Made by a program: the position numbers and the translations under genes. The notes under the pieces were generated by a model. The model was not told the DNA's origin. It saw nothing but the letters and a program-made list of their open reading frames with translations, and ran no database searches. A stretch of 64,000 nt of DNA from positions 4,505,501 to 4,569,500 of the forward strand of contig NZ_CP048409.1 of NCBI RefSeq assembly GCF_010448835.1, written 5' to 3'. Position 1 is the stretch's first letter. The number at the start of each line of letters is the position of its first letter. Origin of the DNA: Draconibacterium halophilum. GTDB lineage: Bacteria > Bacteroidota > Bacteroidia > Bacteroidales > Prolixibacteraceae. Positions 17,728-27,910 of this stretch are shown piece by piece.

Positions 17728-20700
17728 TTAAAATTGCACGTTAAAGCCTAAGATGAAAGATCTGCTAGGATTATAAGCCATGCCATCTTGTGTTCCTGAA
17801 AAGTTAAACGTTGGGTTTAGTCCTTTTCTGGCAGTAAACATGTACAGGTTCTCTCCGGTTACGAATACACTCAACTGTCCCAAGCCCCAATTTTTGATAA
17901 GTTGATTCGAAAAATCGTAGCTTAAAGTAATGTTTCTGATATTCAAATAATCTGAAGAAATAAGGAAGAAGTCGGATGCTGCATATAAATCAGAATTGGC
18001 ATATTGCAATCTCGGGAATGCTGCAACATCGCCCGGTTCCATCCATGAATTCATCACGTCAGGGTGATACGATTCGCCAACTGTTGATTCAAGCATTCCC
18101 CGGTAAATACCATCGTACATTTCGCCACCTAACGAATATGTTAAAAGTGTGGTTAATGTAAAACCTTTAAAAGTGAAATTATTTCCGATTGAACCTTGCA
18201 AAGTTGGGAATGCTGAAGCTCCAACATATCCGTAACCTGCATCATTCATATCTTCAGTCAGAACTGGTTCGCCGTTATCATCGTATCCCAATTCAGCGCC
18301 AATTACTTCACCGGCTTCGTTGGTTACATCTTCCCAAACATGGAACCTTGTTGCTCCGTTCTCAGGATTTACATCGTAGAATTTACGTAACCAGAAATCG
18401 TATATTGAATGTCCTTCAGACCATCTTTTTGTTCCATTAACAAATGGGTCGGGAATAGAAGTAATTTCGTTATCGATAGTCGATCCCATTAAACTCATAT
18501 TCCAGGTAAAATCGCTGGTTCTTACAATTTCTCCCTGAAGGTGAATTTCAACCCCCCGGTTAACCAGTGATGCAATATTTCGTGGCTGATCCAACAAGCC
18601 CATTGTTGGCGGCAAAGGCATTTCGTATAAAAGATCATCTGATTTTCTGTTATACCATTCTAAAGTACCGCTTATTTTATCGAACAATGCAAAATCAACT
18701 GCAATATCAAAAGTTTTGTTTACCTCCCAGGCTAAAGCAGTATTACCTACAGTACTCCAACGAATACCAGGAGTTTCGGCATTAGGATAAGTTTCGTAAA
18801 GTGCCTGGTAACCATAAGAACCAATATTGTCGTTACCAACCTCACCGTAAGAAGCTCTTAATTTCAGGTTGTTTACCCAATTTACACTGCTAATAAATTC
18901 TTCCTGGTCAATTCTCCAGCTACCACCAACGGAGTAGAAGTTACCCCAACGAACATCCTTGTGGAATGCAGAAGAACCATCTCTACGATAAGAACCTTCA
19001 ATATAGTACTTGTTGTCGTAGTTATATTTCAGTCGTGCAAAATAACCTTCGGTGGTTTTATTGGTAGTATAACTGGTGTTGGTAGACGTATTAACAAAAT
19101 TGTTCAACTCGTAAATACCATCTACAATAAACTGGTTTTTAAAACCACGTTGGTAAGTGTATTCGCGCTTATACGATTCGTGACCAACCATTACACTTAA
19201 ATTATGCAGCTCGTTAATTGTTTTTTCATAATTAACAAGCTGGTTGAAGTTAACAGTTGTTCTTCTATAGCGGCTTTCGTCCATCCTTCCGGTTGGCGCA
19301 CCGTCGCCAATTTCGGCATTTTCAAAACCTTTATAATGGTAGTTTTGAATATCAACACCTGCATTAATAGTTGCCGAAAGTCCCTCCATCAAAGTAAATT
19401 TGGCGTAAGACCGGTTACCTACATTGTTTCGTTTGTAGTCATCGTTATTCCAGTTTAATTCGGCAATGGCGTTCCTACCGGCGTTGATTGGCCGTGAATG
19501 AAGACCACCATCATCGTATTGTTTTTCGCCGGCTCCGTCCAGAATATAGTCTCCGGTTTCCTGATCAACCAGAAAAATTGGATAAATAGGAGCTGTCATT
19601 CGTGCATTTCGGAAAGGGTTAGCATATGTTGCCGATTCCAAAGAACCAATATTGCTGGTAATTAAAGTACCATAAATATTTGATCCCATTTGAAACCAAT
19701 CTCTTACATCAAAATCGATGTTAAAACGGGTATTAAAACGTTCGTAATCTGATTTTATAACATAACCTCTTTCATCTAAATAACCCAAAGAGTAATAATA
19801 GCTTGTTTTTTCGCTACCACCTGCCAGGCTTAAATCATAGTTTTGGCGGTAACCTGTTTGCTTAGCAGCATCGTACCAATCAAGATCAGGGAAACCAACT
19901 ACAGCATTGGGGTTAATTTTACCATCCGATCCAACAATTTGGTCGTTAGCAACTCCAACAAAAGGATTGTACCGTAACTGTGAATAAATATTTTCGTAGG
20001 CGTAAGCTCTGGCATCACCAATATTGTCGTTGTTACCCGACCAGTATCGTGCCTGTGCAAATGCCTCCGACTGAAGTTCGTAGTAATTCTGTGCGTTAAC
20101 AGCTTCGTAATCTGGCAGTGCCTGACCGATTACACCCGCTTGAGCCTTTAGTGAAACTCTCAAACTTTCAGCTCCTTTTGAACCTGTTTTGGTGGTAATA
20201 ATAATAACACCGTTTGCAGCACGTGATCCGTAAAGTGCTGTAGAAGCAGCATCTTTAAGTACAGTCATTGATGAAATATCGCCAGGATTCAAACTGGAAA
20301 TGTTTCCTTCGTACTGAATACCATCTAAAATAATAAGAGGAGAAGCAGACGTATTCAAGGTTCCAACACCACGAATACGTATTGCAGGCGAACTACCCGG
20401 TTGTCCGGAACCGGCAGTTGTTTGAATACCGGTGGTTGAACCAGTAAGAACCTGTGCTACAGAAGAAACAGAACGTGATTCAATTTCTTTTTGACCAACA
20501 ACAGCGGCAGATCCGGTTAATGACTCCTTTTTGGCGGTACCAAAGGCAACCACCATTACCTCGTCGAGGCCAAGTACATCGGGTTCCAATACCGCGTTAA
20601 CTACAGAACCATTAATCGGTGCTTCAATAGTCTTCATTCCCACAAAAGAGAAGATCAATACTTCTGCGTCTTCGGGAGCCTGAATTTCATAAACACCGTC

Positions 20701-20871
20701 AAGATTGGTAATTGTTCCAACCGTTGTTCCTTTTACCATCACAGACACTCCTGGGATCGACATACCGTCTTCGGCACTTGTAATCGTCCCTGTAATTCTT
20801 TTTGTCTGTGCATTCGCAAATTGCACTCCTACTAATAGAGCACAAAAAATAAGCAATGCAAGTTTTTTCAT
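17728..20871 (-). CDS. SusC/RagA-family TonB-dependent outer-membrane transporter
   Basis: The start is set at the ATG at 20869-20871, giving 1047 aa with signal peptide MKKLALLIFCALLVGVQFANAQ; the open frame extends 14 codons upstream without a signal sequence. A carboxypeptidase-regulatory-like domain follows (about 22-105, ITGTITSAEDGMSIPGVSV). Then come a TonB-box/plug region with VVAFGTAKKESLTGSAAVV and ISSMTVLKDAASTALYGS, and a 22-strand barrel ending in FILGFNVQF. It imports oligosaccharides or similar nutrients into the periplasm with TonB energy. No anti-sigma/ECF sigma pair lies alongside. Confidence 0.96.
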   Translation of the reverse strand: MKKLALLIFCALLVGVQFANAQTKRITGTITSAEDGMSIPGVSVMVKGTTVGTITNLDGVYEIQAPEDAEVLIFSFVGMKTIEAPINGSVVNAVLEPDVLGLDEVMVVAFGTAKKESLTGSAAVVGQKEIESRSVSSVAQVLTGSTTGIQTTAGSGQPGSSPAIRIRGVGTLNTSASPLIILDGIQYEGNISSLNPGDISSMTVLKDAASTALYGSRAANGVIIITTKTGSKGAESLRVSLKAQAGVIGQALPDYEAVNAQNYYELQSEAFAQARYWSGNNDNIGDARAYAYENIYSQLRYNPFVGVANDQIVGSDGKINPNAVVGFPDLDWYDAAKQTGYRQNYDLSLAGGSEKTSYYYSLGYLDERGYVIKSDYERFNTRFNIDFDVRDWFQMGSNIYGTLITSNIGSLESATYANPFRNARMTAPIYPIFLVDQETGDYILDGAGEKQYDDGGLHSRPINAGRNAIAELNWNNDDYKRNNVGNRSYAKFTLMEGLSATINAGVDIQNYHYKGFENAEIGDGAPTGRMDESRYRRTTVNFNQLVNYEKTINELHNLSVMVGHESYKREYTYQRGFKNQFIVDGIYELNNFVNTSTNTSYTTNKTTEGYFARLKYNYDNKYYIEGSYRRDGSSAFHKDVRWGNFYSVGGSWRIDQEEFISSVNWVNNLKLRASYGEVGNDNIGSYGYQALYETYPNAETPGIRWSTVGNTALAWEVNKTFDIAVDFALFDKISGTLEWYNRKSDDLLYEMPLPPTMGLLDQPRNIASLVNRGVEIHLQGEIVRTSDFTWNMSLMGSTIDNEITSIPDPFVNGTKRWSEGHSIYDFWLRKFYDVNPENGATRFHVWEDVTNEAGEVIGAELGYDDNGEPVLTEDMNDAGYGYVGASAFPTLQGSIGNNFTFKGFTLTTLLTYSLGGEMYDGIYRGMLESTVGESYHPDVMNSWMEPGDVAAFPRLQYANSDLYAASDFFLISSDYLNIRNITLSYDFSNQLIKNWGLGQLSVFVTGENLYMFTARKGLNPTFNFSGTQDGMAYNPSRSFILGFNVQF

Positions 20872-21321
20872 AGAAAATAAATTAATTTGTAATTTTAATT
20901 CACTGGCATCCAATTGCTTTAGGCAAAATGCCTTCGTAAAATTGAATACTTAATCAAATCAGCATCTTTCGTTCGAACAGGTTTAGGTATAACTGAACAA
21001 ACTAAGACACATCGCAATTCTAAAAAATTAAGTGTTAATTATTGTTTCTTTTTAACCCAATAGTTTCGCAATTTATTCAATTTTTAACAATTCAACACCT
21101 TTTTCTTAAGATTGTTTAATATCCTTTCAATATGCTATTAAAACCACAGTAAAGTCTTCATTCTATTACATCAAGTCTCTTTTACCTTAAAGTATCAAAT
21201 GGCTCACACTATTAAATAGAAAAAATCACCTCTATTTCGATGAATAATTTTTATGAATGAATAATTAAACCTTTCGGCTTATTCTCTGTTTTTTCTAACT
21301 TTAATTCAAATTCGAAACCGG
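20872..21321. other. 450-bp AT-rich intergenic region between divergent SusC and CDF genes
   Basis: It must hold the promoters of both genes. I see no gene, no hairpin terminator and no exact TAnnTTTG box. Confidence 0.5.
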
Positions 21322-22182
21322 ATGCAAAACAATAAATACATATTCAGAGAAGGTTGGATTTCGATTATTGCCAACACAATACTTTTTGGTCTGAAATATT
21401 GGGCAGGAATGGTAACGGGTTCGGTGGCATTAATTGCTGATGCATGGCATACACTCACCGATTCTGTTTCATCTGTGATTGTTTTGATAGGCGGAAAAAT
21501 ATCGAGCAAACCTGCCGACGACGATCATCCGTTTGGACATGGACGTGCGGAACACATTGCTGCTGTTATTATAGGTGTTTTACTTGCCATTGTTGCTTTT
21601 GATTTTGTATTAAGATCAGTTGATAAGTTTGGTACTCGCGAGCAAACCGTTTTTGGAACGATTGCCTGGGTGGCTACCATTATATCGATTGTTGTAAAAG
21701 AATTGCTGGCCCAATATGCCTTTTTCGGATTTCGACAAACAAACTCATCCATATTAAAAGCTGATGGCTGGCACCACCGCACCGATGCACTTTCCTCCGT
21801 TCTTATTCTAATCGGCTTATTATTTGGGAAATATTTCTGGTGGATGGATGCTGCTTTGGGGCTTATTGTTGCCGGTATGATTGCTTACGCCAGTTTTGAG
21901 ATCTTGTCGAAAGAAATCAGGTCGCTGTTGGGTGAAAGCCCTTCTGACGAATTATTGAATGAGATTCATAAAGCTGTGAGTAGGAACTGTAAATATCCGG
22001 TAAACCTGCACCATATTCATTTACATTTTTACGGCAATCACACCGAAATGAGCTGCCATATAAAACTTCCCCCTGAAATGTCGCTCTTCGAAACACACGA
22101 AATTTGCACCAAAATTGAAAAAACCATTAAAAAGGAATTTGGCTTTTTCACCACCATCCACCCCGAGCCATTAAGTCAATAA
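21322..22182 (+). CDS. Cation diffusion facilitator (CDF) metal/proton antiporter
   Basis: Predicted 286 aa with six TM helices. The paired metal-site motifs are IADAWHTLTDSVSS (TM2) and KADGWHHRTDALSS (TM5), the HxxxD form typical of Zn/Cd-type CDF proteins. A histidine-containing loop (DDDHPFGHGRAEH) follows TM2, and a short cytoplasmic domain of alternating strands and helices (about 210-285, LHHIHLHFYGNHTEMSCHI) closes the protein. It exports divalent metal such as Zn or Fe from the cytoplasm. Confidence 0.92.
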   Translation: MQNNKYIFREGWISIIANTILFGLKYWAGMVTGSVALIADAWHTLTDSVSSVIVLIGGKISSKPADDDHPFGHGRAEHIAAVIIGVLLAIVAFDFVLRSVDKFGTREQTVFGTIAWVATIISIVVKELLAQYAFFGFRQTNSSILKADGWHHRTDALSSVLILIGLLFGKYFWWMDAALGLIVAGMIAYASFEILSKEIRSLLGESPSDELLNEIHKAVSRNCKYPVNLHHIHLHFYGNHTEMSCHIKLPPEMSLFETHEICTKIEKTIKKEFGFFTTIHPEPLSQ

Positions 22183-22329
22183 GAAACGATGATTCCGGAA
22201 AATTTCCATGTAAAAGCTTTTATGCCGACTTTAAATATTTTAATGCGGTAAAAACATAAATAGTTGATGTATATAATAAATTTTTTCCATATTTTTATCA
22301 TCTATTTAAATTTTTTAAAAACTAACTAA

Positions 22330-23871
22330 ATGAGAAAGATATCAGTATTGTCAATTTTAGTAATCCTCGTGTCTATGTTTCAGTCCTGCTCAGAGAAAGT
22401 TGAAACCGACCTTACAAAAACGGCTTTTATTCCAAAGCCAACGACAGTAACAGCTACCGGCGACGGTTATAAGCTTACAAACGCAAGTTTGATTTATGTA
22501 CAAGAAGGAGCTGAGGGTTTGCTCGGTACTGCTGAAATATTGGCAGAAAGAATCGAACAGCTTACCGGAAGTTCTGTAGAAACAAAAACAACCAGCAGTC
22601 CCCCTTCTAAAGGAGTTTATATTTCTCTTGCTGACAAAGAGCAATTAAACGATCAAGGTTATGAGTTAAAAATTAGCAAAAACCTGGTTTCGATAAAGGG
22701 AGCCGACGCTGCCGGATGTTTCTTTGCTGCTCAAACACTTTTGCAAACATTGCCCGTTGAAGCCGATAATACTCAAACATTATATATACCAACGGGAACA
22801 ATAACTGATTCTCCGGAATATACCTATCGTGGTGCCATGCTCGATGTTGCACGCCATTTTTTCAATGTTGAAGAAGTAAAACAATACATCGATTTTTTGG
22901 CCATGTATAAAATGAATGTACTTCACCTGCATTTAACAGATGACCAGGGCTGGAGAATTGAAATAAAGTCGTGGCCAAAACTTACCGAAATTGGTGGCCA
23001 AACCGAAGTAGGTGGCGGCAAAGGTGGTTTTTACACACAGGAACAATACAAGGAATTGGTTGAGTACGCAGCCGATCGGCAGATTATGATTGTACCCGAA
23101 ATTGATATGCCGGGGCACACCAACGCAGCACTGGCATCTTACGCCGAATTAAATTGCGATGGAAAAGCACGCGAACTGTACACCGGAACTGAAGTTGGAT
23201 TCAGCACGTTTTGTACCGATAAAGAAGTTACCTACCAGTTTATTGATGATGTAATTCGTGAATTGGCAGCACTAACCCCTGGCCCGTATATTCATATTGG
23301 CGGCGACGAATCGCATGTTACAGCTCACGACGATTACGTGTATTTTGTTAATAAAGTTCAGGACATTGTTGCCAAACACGGCAAAAAAATTATTGGATGG
23401 GACGAAATTGCCAATGCCAAATTGATTGACGATGTTACGGTACAATTCTGGGCCGATGTAGAGAACACAACTATGGGCGTAGAAAAAGGTGCACAAGTAT
23501 TAATGTCGCCTGCAGCACGTGCTTACCTCGACATGCAGTACGACTCAACAACTCACCTGGGCTTGCACTGGGCCGGTTATATTGAAGTGGATCATGGTTA
23601 CAACTGGGATCCGGCAACATTGGTAGAAGGTATTAGCAAAGACAATATTTTGGGAATTGAAGCTCCGCTTTGGTCGGAAACTGTTACCAATATCGACGAA
23701 GTAGAATTTATGGTTTTCCCTCGTTTGCCGGGATATGCCGAAATTGGCTGGACTGCACCAAGCGAAAGAAACTGGGACGAATACAAAACACGACTGGCAA
23801 AACATGGAAAGCGTTTTGAGGCTTTGGGCATCGATTATTACAAATCAGCACTTGTTCCGTGGGAAGAATAA
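22330..23871 (+). CDS. GH20 beta-N-acetylhexosaminidase lipoprotein
   Basis: Predicted 513 aa. The lipoprotein signal MRKISVLSILVILVSMFQSCSEK has Cys in the lipobox. The GH20b-like N-terminal domain (about 30-155) is followed by the barrel starting YRGAMLDVARHFF. The catalytic D326-E327 pair lies in HIGGDESH; LHLHLTDDQGWRIEI and PEIDMPGH are also present, and the C-terminal FPRLPGYAEIGW supplies the active-site Trp/Tyr region. It removes terminal GlcNAc or GalNAc from glycans or chitin oligomers by substrate-assisted catalysis, probably in the periplasm or on the surface. Confidence 0.95.
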   Translation: MRKISVLSILVILVSMFQSCSEKVETDLTKTAFIPKPTTVTATGDGYKLTNASLIYVQEGAEGLLGTAEILAERIEQLTGSSVETKTTSSPPSKGVYISLADKEQLNDQGYELKISKNLVSIKGADAAGCFFAAQTLLQTLPVEADNTQTLYIPTGTITDSPEYTYRGAMLDVARHFFNVEEVKQYIDFLAMYKMNVLHLHLTDDQGWRIEIKSWPKLTEIGGQTEVGGGKGGFYTQEQYKELVEYAADRQIMIVPEIDMPGHTNAALASYAELNCDGKARELYTGTEVGFSTFCTDKEVTYQFIDDVIRELAALTPGPYIHIGGDESHVTAHDDYVYFVNKVQDIVAKHGKKIIGWDEIANAKLIDDVTVQFWADVENTTMGVEKGAQVLMSPAARAYLDMQYDSTTHLGLHWAGYIEVDHGYNWDPATLVEGISKDNILGIEAPLWSETVTNIDEVEFMVFPRLPGYAEIGWTAPSERNWDEYKTRLAKHGKRFEALGIDYYKSALVPWEE

Positions 23872-23898
23872 CCGAAATTGAATAATTAAAATATTGAA

Positions 23899-23929
23899 AA
23901 CGGGTTGCAAAATTGCAGCTCGTTTTTTT
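23899..23929 (+). terminator. Rho-independent terminator after the GH20 gene
   Basis: AACGGGTTGCAA (23899-23910) pairs with TTGCAGCTCGTT through two G-U pairs around a 2-nt spacer, and is followed by a T8 run. Confidence 0.85.
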
Positions 23930-24967
23930 TTACTGAAATTCTACTTTTGAAATTCGACCTTCGCTTCCCGCAGCAAAACCGGCCAATTTCCCGGGAATCG
24001 TTCTAAATGTATAATAACCTTCATCGGAAATAAAGTTCCAGTTAATTCCCCCATCTGTTGAAATATCGCAACCGGTTTTTCCTATTGCAAACGCAAATGC
24101 ATTCTCGCCCGATTTTACCTGCTGCACACACGACCGGTATTCTTTTGGCATAGTTGCAGCCGGCAACCAGGTTACTCCCCCATCAACTGTGTACGATGCA
24201 ATATTTGTATTCAATTCCGGCTGATCGTAAATGCCACCAACAATAATTCCTTCATTATTATTTTTAAATGTCACAGAAAAAATACCTGATGATGCAAGTC
24301 CGCGAACCATTGGCGTTTTTGTTACTTGCCACGAACGTCCAAAATCAGCAGAATAAAACACTCGTGCAGCTTTTCCACCACTGGCGATCCATGCTTTTCC
24401 CGTTGGCAAAAATTCAATACAGGTATTTTATGCTGCAAAATTTGCTTCTCCGTCTATTACCGAAGGAAGATTTTCCACAACAGTCCACGTGTTTCCGGCA
24501 TCTTCAGTGCGTAACACAAAAAACTTCCCGTTAACCGGGTCGCTAACTGCCAATCCATTTTTTTCATCGGCAAACTTAAGCGAGTTAAAAAACAATCCGC
24601 TTGTGGTGTCACTATAAACCACGTTCCATGTATTTCCGCCATCAATAGTTTTATACGCAAATTCAGGCCCGGCAACACCAAAAACGATCGCCTTTTTGTC
24701 GTCCCAGGCATGAATACTTCGAAAATCATTTCCTTCAGTTCCCTGTATCGAAACATCTTTCCAACTATTTCCGCTATCATTCGATACGAACACAGTTCCT
24801 CCCGAACCACTGGCCCAAACAGTGTTTTCATCAACTACATGCAAGCCACGAAAACTGGCTTCAGTATTAGTGTTAAGTTCTGAAAAAACAACAGCGACTT
24901 GTTTTTTAGGAGTTAGCGTGCAAGAAAATAAAAGCAAAATAAAAGCGGGAATCAGAAGAAATTTCAT
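23930..24967 (-). pseudogene. BNR/YCF48-type beta-propeller lipoprotein split by an in-frame TAA
   Basis: Starting at 24967, the lipoprotein signal MKFLLIPAFILLLFSC is followed by repeated propeller blades (GLHVVDENTVWASGSGGTV, SNDSGNSW, TIDGGNTW, TEDAGNTW). The frame stops at TAA 24428-24430 after GEANFAA, then resumes at once in the same frame as NTCIEFLPTGKAWIASGGK. It runs with more blades (YSADFGRSW, TVDGGVTW, STDGGINW) to 23930. Joined, the product would be about 345 aa, a normal length for this oxidoreductase-like/photosystem II stability-factor-like family. Homologs have Ser near this spot, so a single TCA to TAA change is likely. It is a recent pseudogene or a sequencing error. Confidence 0.85.
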
Positions 24968-25068
24968 GTATGTATATTTTTTTATAAAACTAAAATAAAA
25001 ATAATTGTAAGTTTATGGTATCAGAAACGTTTTCTGTATAACTTAAATCATTAACTAAAACCAACAAA

Positions 25069-26442
25069 ATGAAACGACTTCTCTTGCCGTTTTTCTTAGT
25101 TCTTCTAATAAATATTTCTCACGCACAGAAATACCAAGCAAACTGGGAATCAATTGATAGCCGACCAATCCCCGCCTGGTTTGAAGATGTTAAATTTGGA
25201 ATCTTCATTCACTGGGGAGTGTACTCTGTTCCGGCATGGGCACCGGCAAATGCCGATATTGGTGTTTACGCCAAATACGCCGAGTGGTATGGATACAGAA
25301 TAAACGACGACAGCAAAGCAGGTAAATTATTCCGCGATTACCACAATGAAATGTATGGAGAAGATTTCCGGTATCAGGACTTTGCTCCCCGATTTAAAGC
25401 GCAACACTGGGATCCGGAGCAATGGGCTGATTTGTTTAAACGCGCCGGAGCAAAATATGTGGTGCTTACCTCAAAACATCACGAGGGATTTACACTGTGG
25501 CCCAGCCCACAAAGCTGGAACTGGAACAGTGTTGATATTGGCCCGCACCGCGATATTTGTGGCGATTTAAGCACTGCGGTTAAAGACGCGGGCTTACACA
25601 TGGGATTTTACTATTCGCTTTATGAATGGTACAATCCGCTTTACCATAACAATCTGCAAAAATATGTCGACGACCACATGGTACCGCAAATGAAAGATCT
25701 GGTTACCAGTTACGAACCCGATATTTTATGGACCGATGGCGAGTGGGATCATCCAAGTGAAGACTGGAAAAGCACCGAGTTTTTGGCCTGGCTTTACAAC
25801 GAATCGCCGGTAAAAAATCAGATTTGTGTAAACGACCGTTGGGGAGAAGAAACGCGCAGTAAACACGGTGGATTTTATACTACGGAGTACGATTTAGTAC
25901 ACGACGGCAAAAAAGAAACAATTGATAAAGCGTGGGAAGAATGCCGGGGAATTGGTACTTCTTTCGGCTATAATCAAATGGAAACAGTTGAGAACTACAT
26001 GAGTTCTGAAGCACTGATTCATCTGTTAATTGAAAAAGTTGCAGGCGGAGGTAATCTCCTACTTGATGTTGGCCCAACTGCCGATGGTCGCATACCTGTA
26101 ATTCAGCAACAACGTTTACTTGATATTGGCACATGGCTTGAGACAAACGGTGAAGCGATTTACGAAACCAGAAAATGGGAAGACGCAGATAAAAACGATA
26201 TTGCCAATGTGTATTTCACGAAAAAAGGAAAAGACTTATACGTTCATTGTACTCAATATCCCACTTCTGATTTAAAAATAAAAGGTGTAAAAAGAAAAGC
26301 AGAGGTTAGTTTGTTGGGGTACGAAGATGATGTAAAATATAAAAAATCACGAAAAACAATTACAATCACAGCTCCGAATCTAACTCCGGGCAACCTGACA
26401 AACACTTATGCCTGGGTATTTAAAATTGAGAATGCACTCTAA
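25069..26442 (+). CDS. GH29 alpha-L-fucosidase
   Basis: Predicted 457 aa. The signal peptide ends at ISHAQ. The barrel begins PAWFEDVKFGIFIHWGVYSVPAW, the GH29 signature; VVLTSKHHEGFTLWPS and GFYYSLYEWYNPLY follow. The probable nucleophile is D223 in DILWTDGEWDH, and NLLLDVGPTADGRIP is also typical. It releases terminal alpha-L-fucose from glycans, probably in the periplasm. It lies 36 bp before a hexokinase gene and near the GH20 gene, suggesting a small set for fucosylated N-acetylglucosamine-containing glycans. Confidence 0.95.
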   Translation: MKRLLLPFFLVLLINISHAQKYQANWESIDSRPIPAWFEDVKFGIFIHWGVYSVPAWAPANADIGVYAKYAEWYGYRINDDSKAGKLFRDYHNEMYGEDFRYQDFAPRFKAQHWDPEQWADLFKRAGAKYVVLTSKHHEGFTLWPSPQSWNWNSVDIGPHRDICGDLSTAVKDAGLHMGFYYSLYEWYNPLYHNNLQKYVDDHMVPQMKDLVTSYEPDILWTDGEWDHPSEDWKSTEFLAWLYNESPVKNQICVNDRWGEETRSKHGGFYTTEYDLVHDGKKETIDKAWEECRGIGTSFGYNQMETVENYMSSEALIHLLIEKVAGGGNLLLDVGPTADGRIPVIQQQRLLDIGTWLETNGEAIYETRKWEDADKNDIANVYFTKKGKDLYVHCTQYPTSDLKIKGVKRKAEVSLLGYEDDVKYKKSRKTITITAPNLTPGNLTNTYAWVFKIENAL

Positions 26443-26478
26443 TTTATAATAACCGAAAAACAATTTTAACTTACAAGT

Positions 26479-27756
26479 ATGACCAAAACAACTGAATTTT
26501 TAAGAAGCCACAAGATGACGGCTAAAGACGTGAATATGAAAGAAGTGGTTAATGCCTTTTTGGATGAAATGGCAAAAGGGCTGGCCGCCAAGGAAAGCTC
26601 ACTTCTTATGCTTCCAACTTATATTGAAGCCGACGGAGAAGTAAAAGCCAACGAGCCTGTTGTTGCCATCGACGCCGGAGGAACCAATTTCAGAGCTGCT
26701 AAAGTTTATTTTGATGACAACCTGAAACTGGTAACCGAAAACATAAAAAAGGCCAAAATGCCAGGCGTGGAAAAAGAACTGACCAAAACTGAGTTCTTCG
26801 ATACATTTGCCTCGTATCTGGCCGATTACAAAAACACATCAGATAAACTGGGGTTTTGTTTTTCGTATGCTGCCGAAATATTTCCAAATAAAGATGGAAA
26901 ATTGATTGAGTGGAGCAAAGAAGTAAAAGCGCCTGATGTTGTTGGCGAGATGATTGGCGAGGGACTTTTAAAAGCCATGCAAACACCCGACAAACAGCTG
27001 GTTTTGATGAATGATACAGTTTCAACTTTACTGGCAGGCAAAGCCGCAAGAGCGGTTAAAGCTTACGACTCGTATATCGGATTCATCCTCGGTACCGGCA
27101 CCAACACCAGCTACATTGAAGCCAATAAAAACATCACCAAAACCGATGGGCTAAATATGGAAGGAAGCCAAATTATAAATATCGAATCGGGTGCCTTTAG
27201 CCTGGCTCCACGCACTGATATTGATATTGCTTTTGACAATACTACCGATAATCCGGGACGTTATGCGTTTGAAAAAATGTTCTCGGGTGGTTACTTTGGC
27301 GGTTTGTGTACAACGGCTTTAAAAACGGCAGCTGCCGAAGGTGTTTTTTCAAATCCTGAAGTTTTTGACAATCTAAAGGAATTAACTTCGGAAGAGGTGA
27401 ATAATTATGTGCACGGCATTGCCAGTGCCCGGAAAGTATTGCCCGGAGTTTTTACCAACGATTCGGATAAAATGCTTGCTGCCGGGATTATTGACGGACT
27501 TATAGAGCGCGCAGCCAAATTGGTTGCTGCAAATTTGGCTGCCGTTATTTTGCAAACAGGGAAAGGCAAAACCCACGAGAAGCCGATTTTAATGACCATT
27601 GAAGGAACAACATTCTATAAGCTTCATAATTTCCGGCGTATGTTTGAGGAATACCTGCAGGATTTTCTTTCGGGAGACAACCAACGTTTTTATGAAATAG
27701 TAGAAGTGGAGAACTCAAGCTTACTTGGCGCTGCCATTGCCGCTATTGTAAACTAA
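26479..27756 (+). CDS. Hexokinase-family sugar kinase
   Basis: Predicted 425 aa, eukaryote-type hexokinase family (PF00349/PF03727) rather than the small ROK kinases. The phosphate-1 motif is VVAIDAGGTNFRAAKVYF, the sugar-binding region is LVLMNDTVSTLLAG, and the second glycine motif is GFILGTGTNTSYIE. It phosphorylates a hexose with ATP in the cytoplasm. It sits 36 bp after the fucosidase gene, so it may act on sugars released by these hydrolases, but hexokinases are also housekeeping enzymes in Bacteroidota. Confidence 0.9.
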   Translation: MTKTTEFLRSHKMTAKDVNMKEVVNAFLDEMAKGLAAKESSLLMLPTYIEADGEVKANEPVVAIDAGGTNFRAAKVYFDDNLKLVTENIKKAKMPGVEKELTKTEFFDTFASYLADYKNTSDKLGFCFSYAAEIFPNKDGKLIEWSKEVKAPDVVGEMIGEGLLKAMQTPDKQLVLMNDTVSTLLAGKAARAVKAYDSYIGFILGTGTNTSYIEANKNITKTDGLNMEGSQIINIESGAFSLAPRTDIDIAFDNTTDNPGRYAFEKMFSGGYFGGLCTTALKTAAAEGVFSNPEVFDNLKELTSEEVNNYVHGIASARKVLPGVFTNDSDKMLAAGIIDGLIERAAKLVAANLAAVILQTGKGKTHEKPILMTIEGTTFYKLHNFRRMFEEYLQDFLSGDNQRFYEIVEVENSSLLGAAIAAIVN

Positions 27757-27763
27757 CGTATTT

Positions 27764-27900
27764 GATGGAGTTTTCTCAAAAGAAACTTGATTCGTCATTC
27801 TGTACTTGTTTCAGCATCTTCAAAACATATGGTAATTGCAGTGACCCAAGTTAAGGTTGACGTACATTTAGAGCACTTAAACTTTTGAGAAAACTTCATC
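27764..27900. mobile_element. MITE-like element with 19-bp terminal inverted repeats
   Basis: GATGGAGTTTTCTCAAAAG (27764-27782) and CTTTTGAGAAAACTTCATC (27882-27900) are inverted repeats with one mismatch, enclosing about 100 bp with no coding capacity. The interior contains GTCATTCTGTACTTGTTTCA, which resembles a repeat I recall as common in Bacteroidota intergenic DNA. It sits exactly in the gap between convergent genes and could also act as a large stem terminator. No clear target-site duplication is seen. Confidence 0.55.
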
Positions 27901-27910
27901 TTTTTTAATT

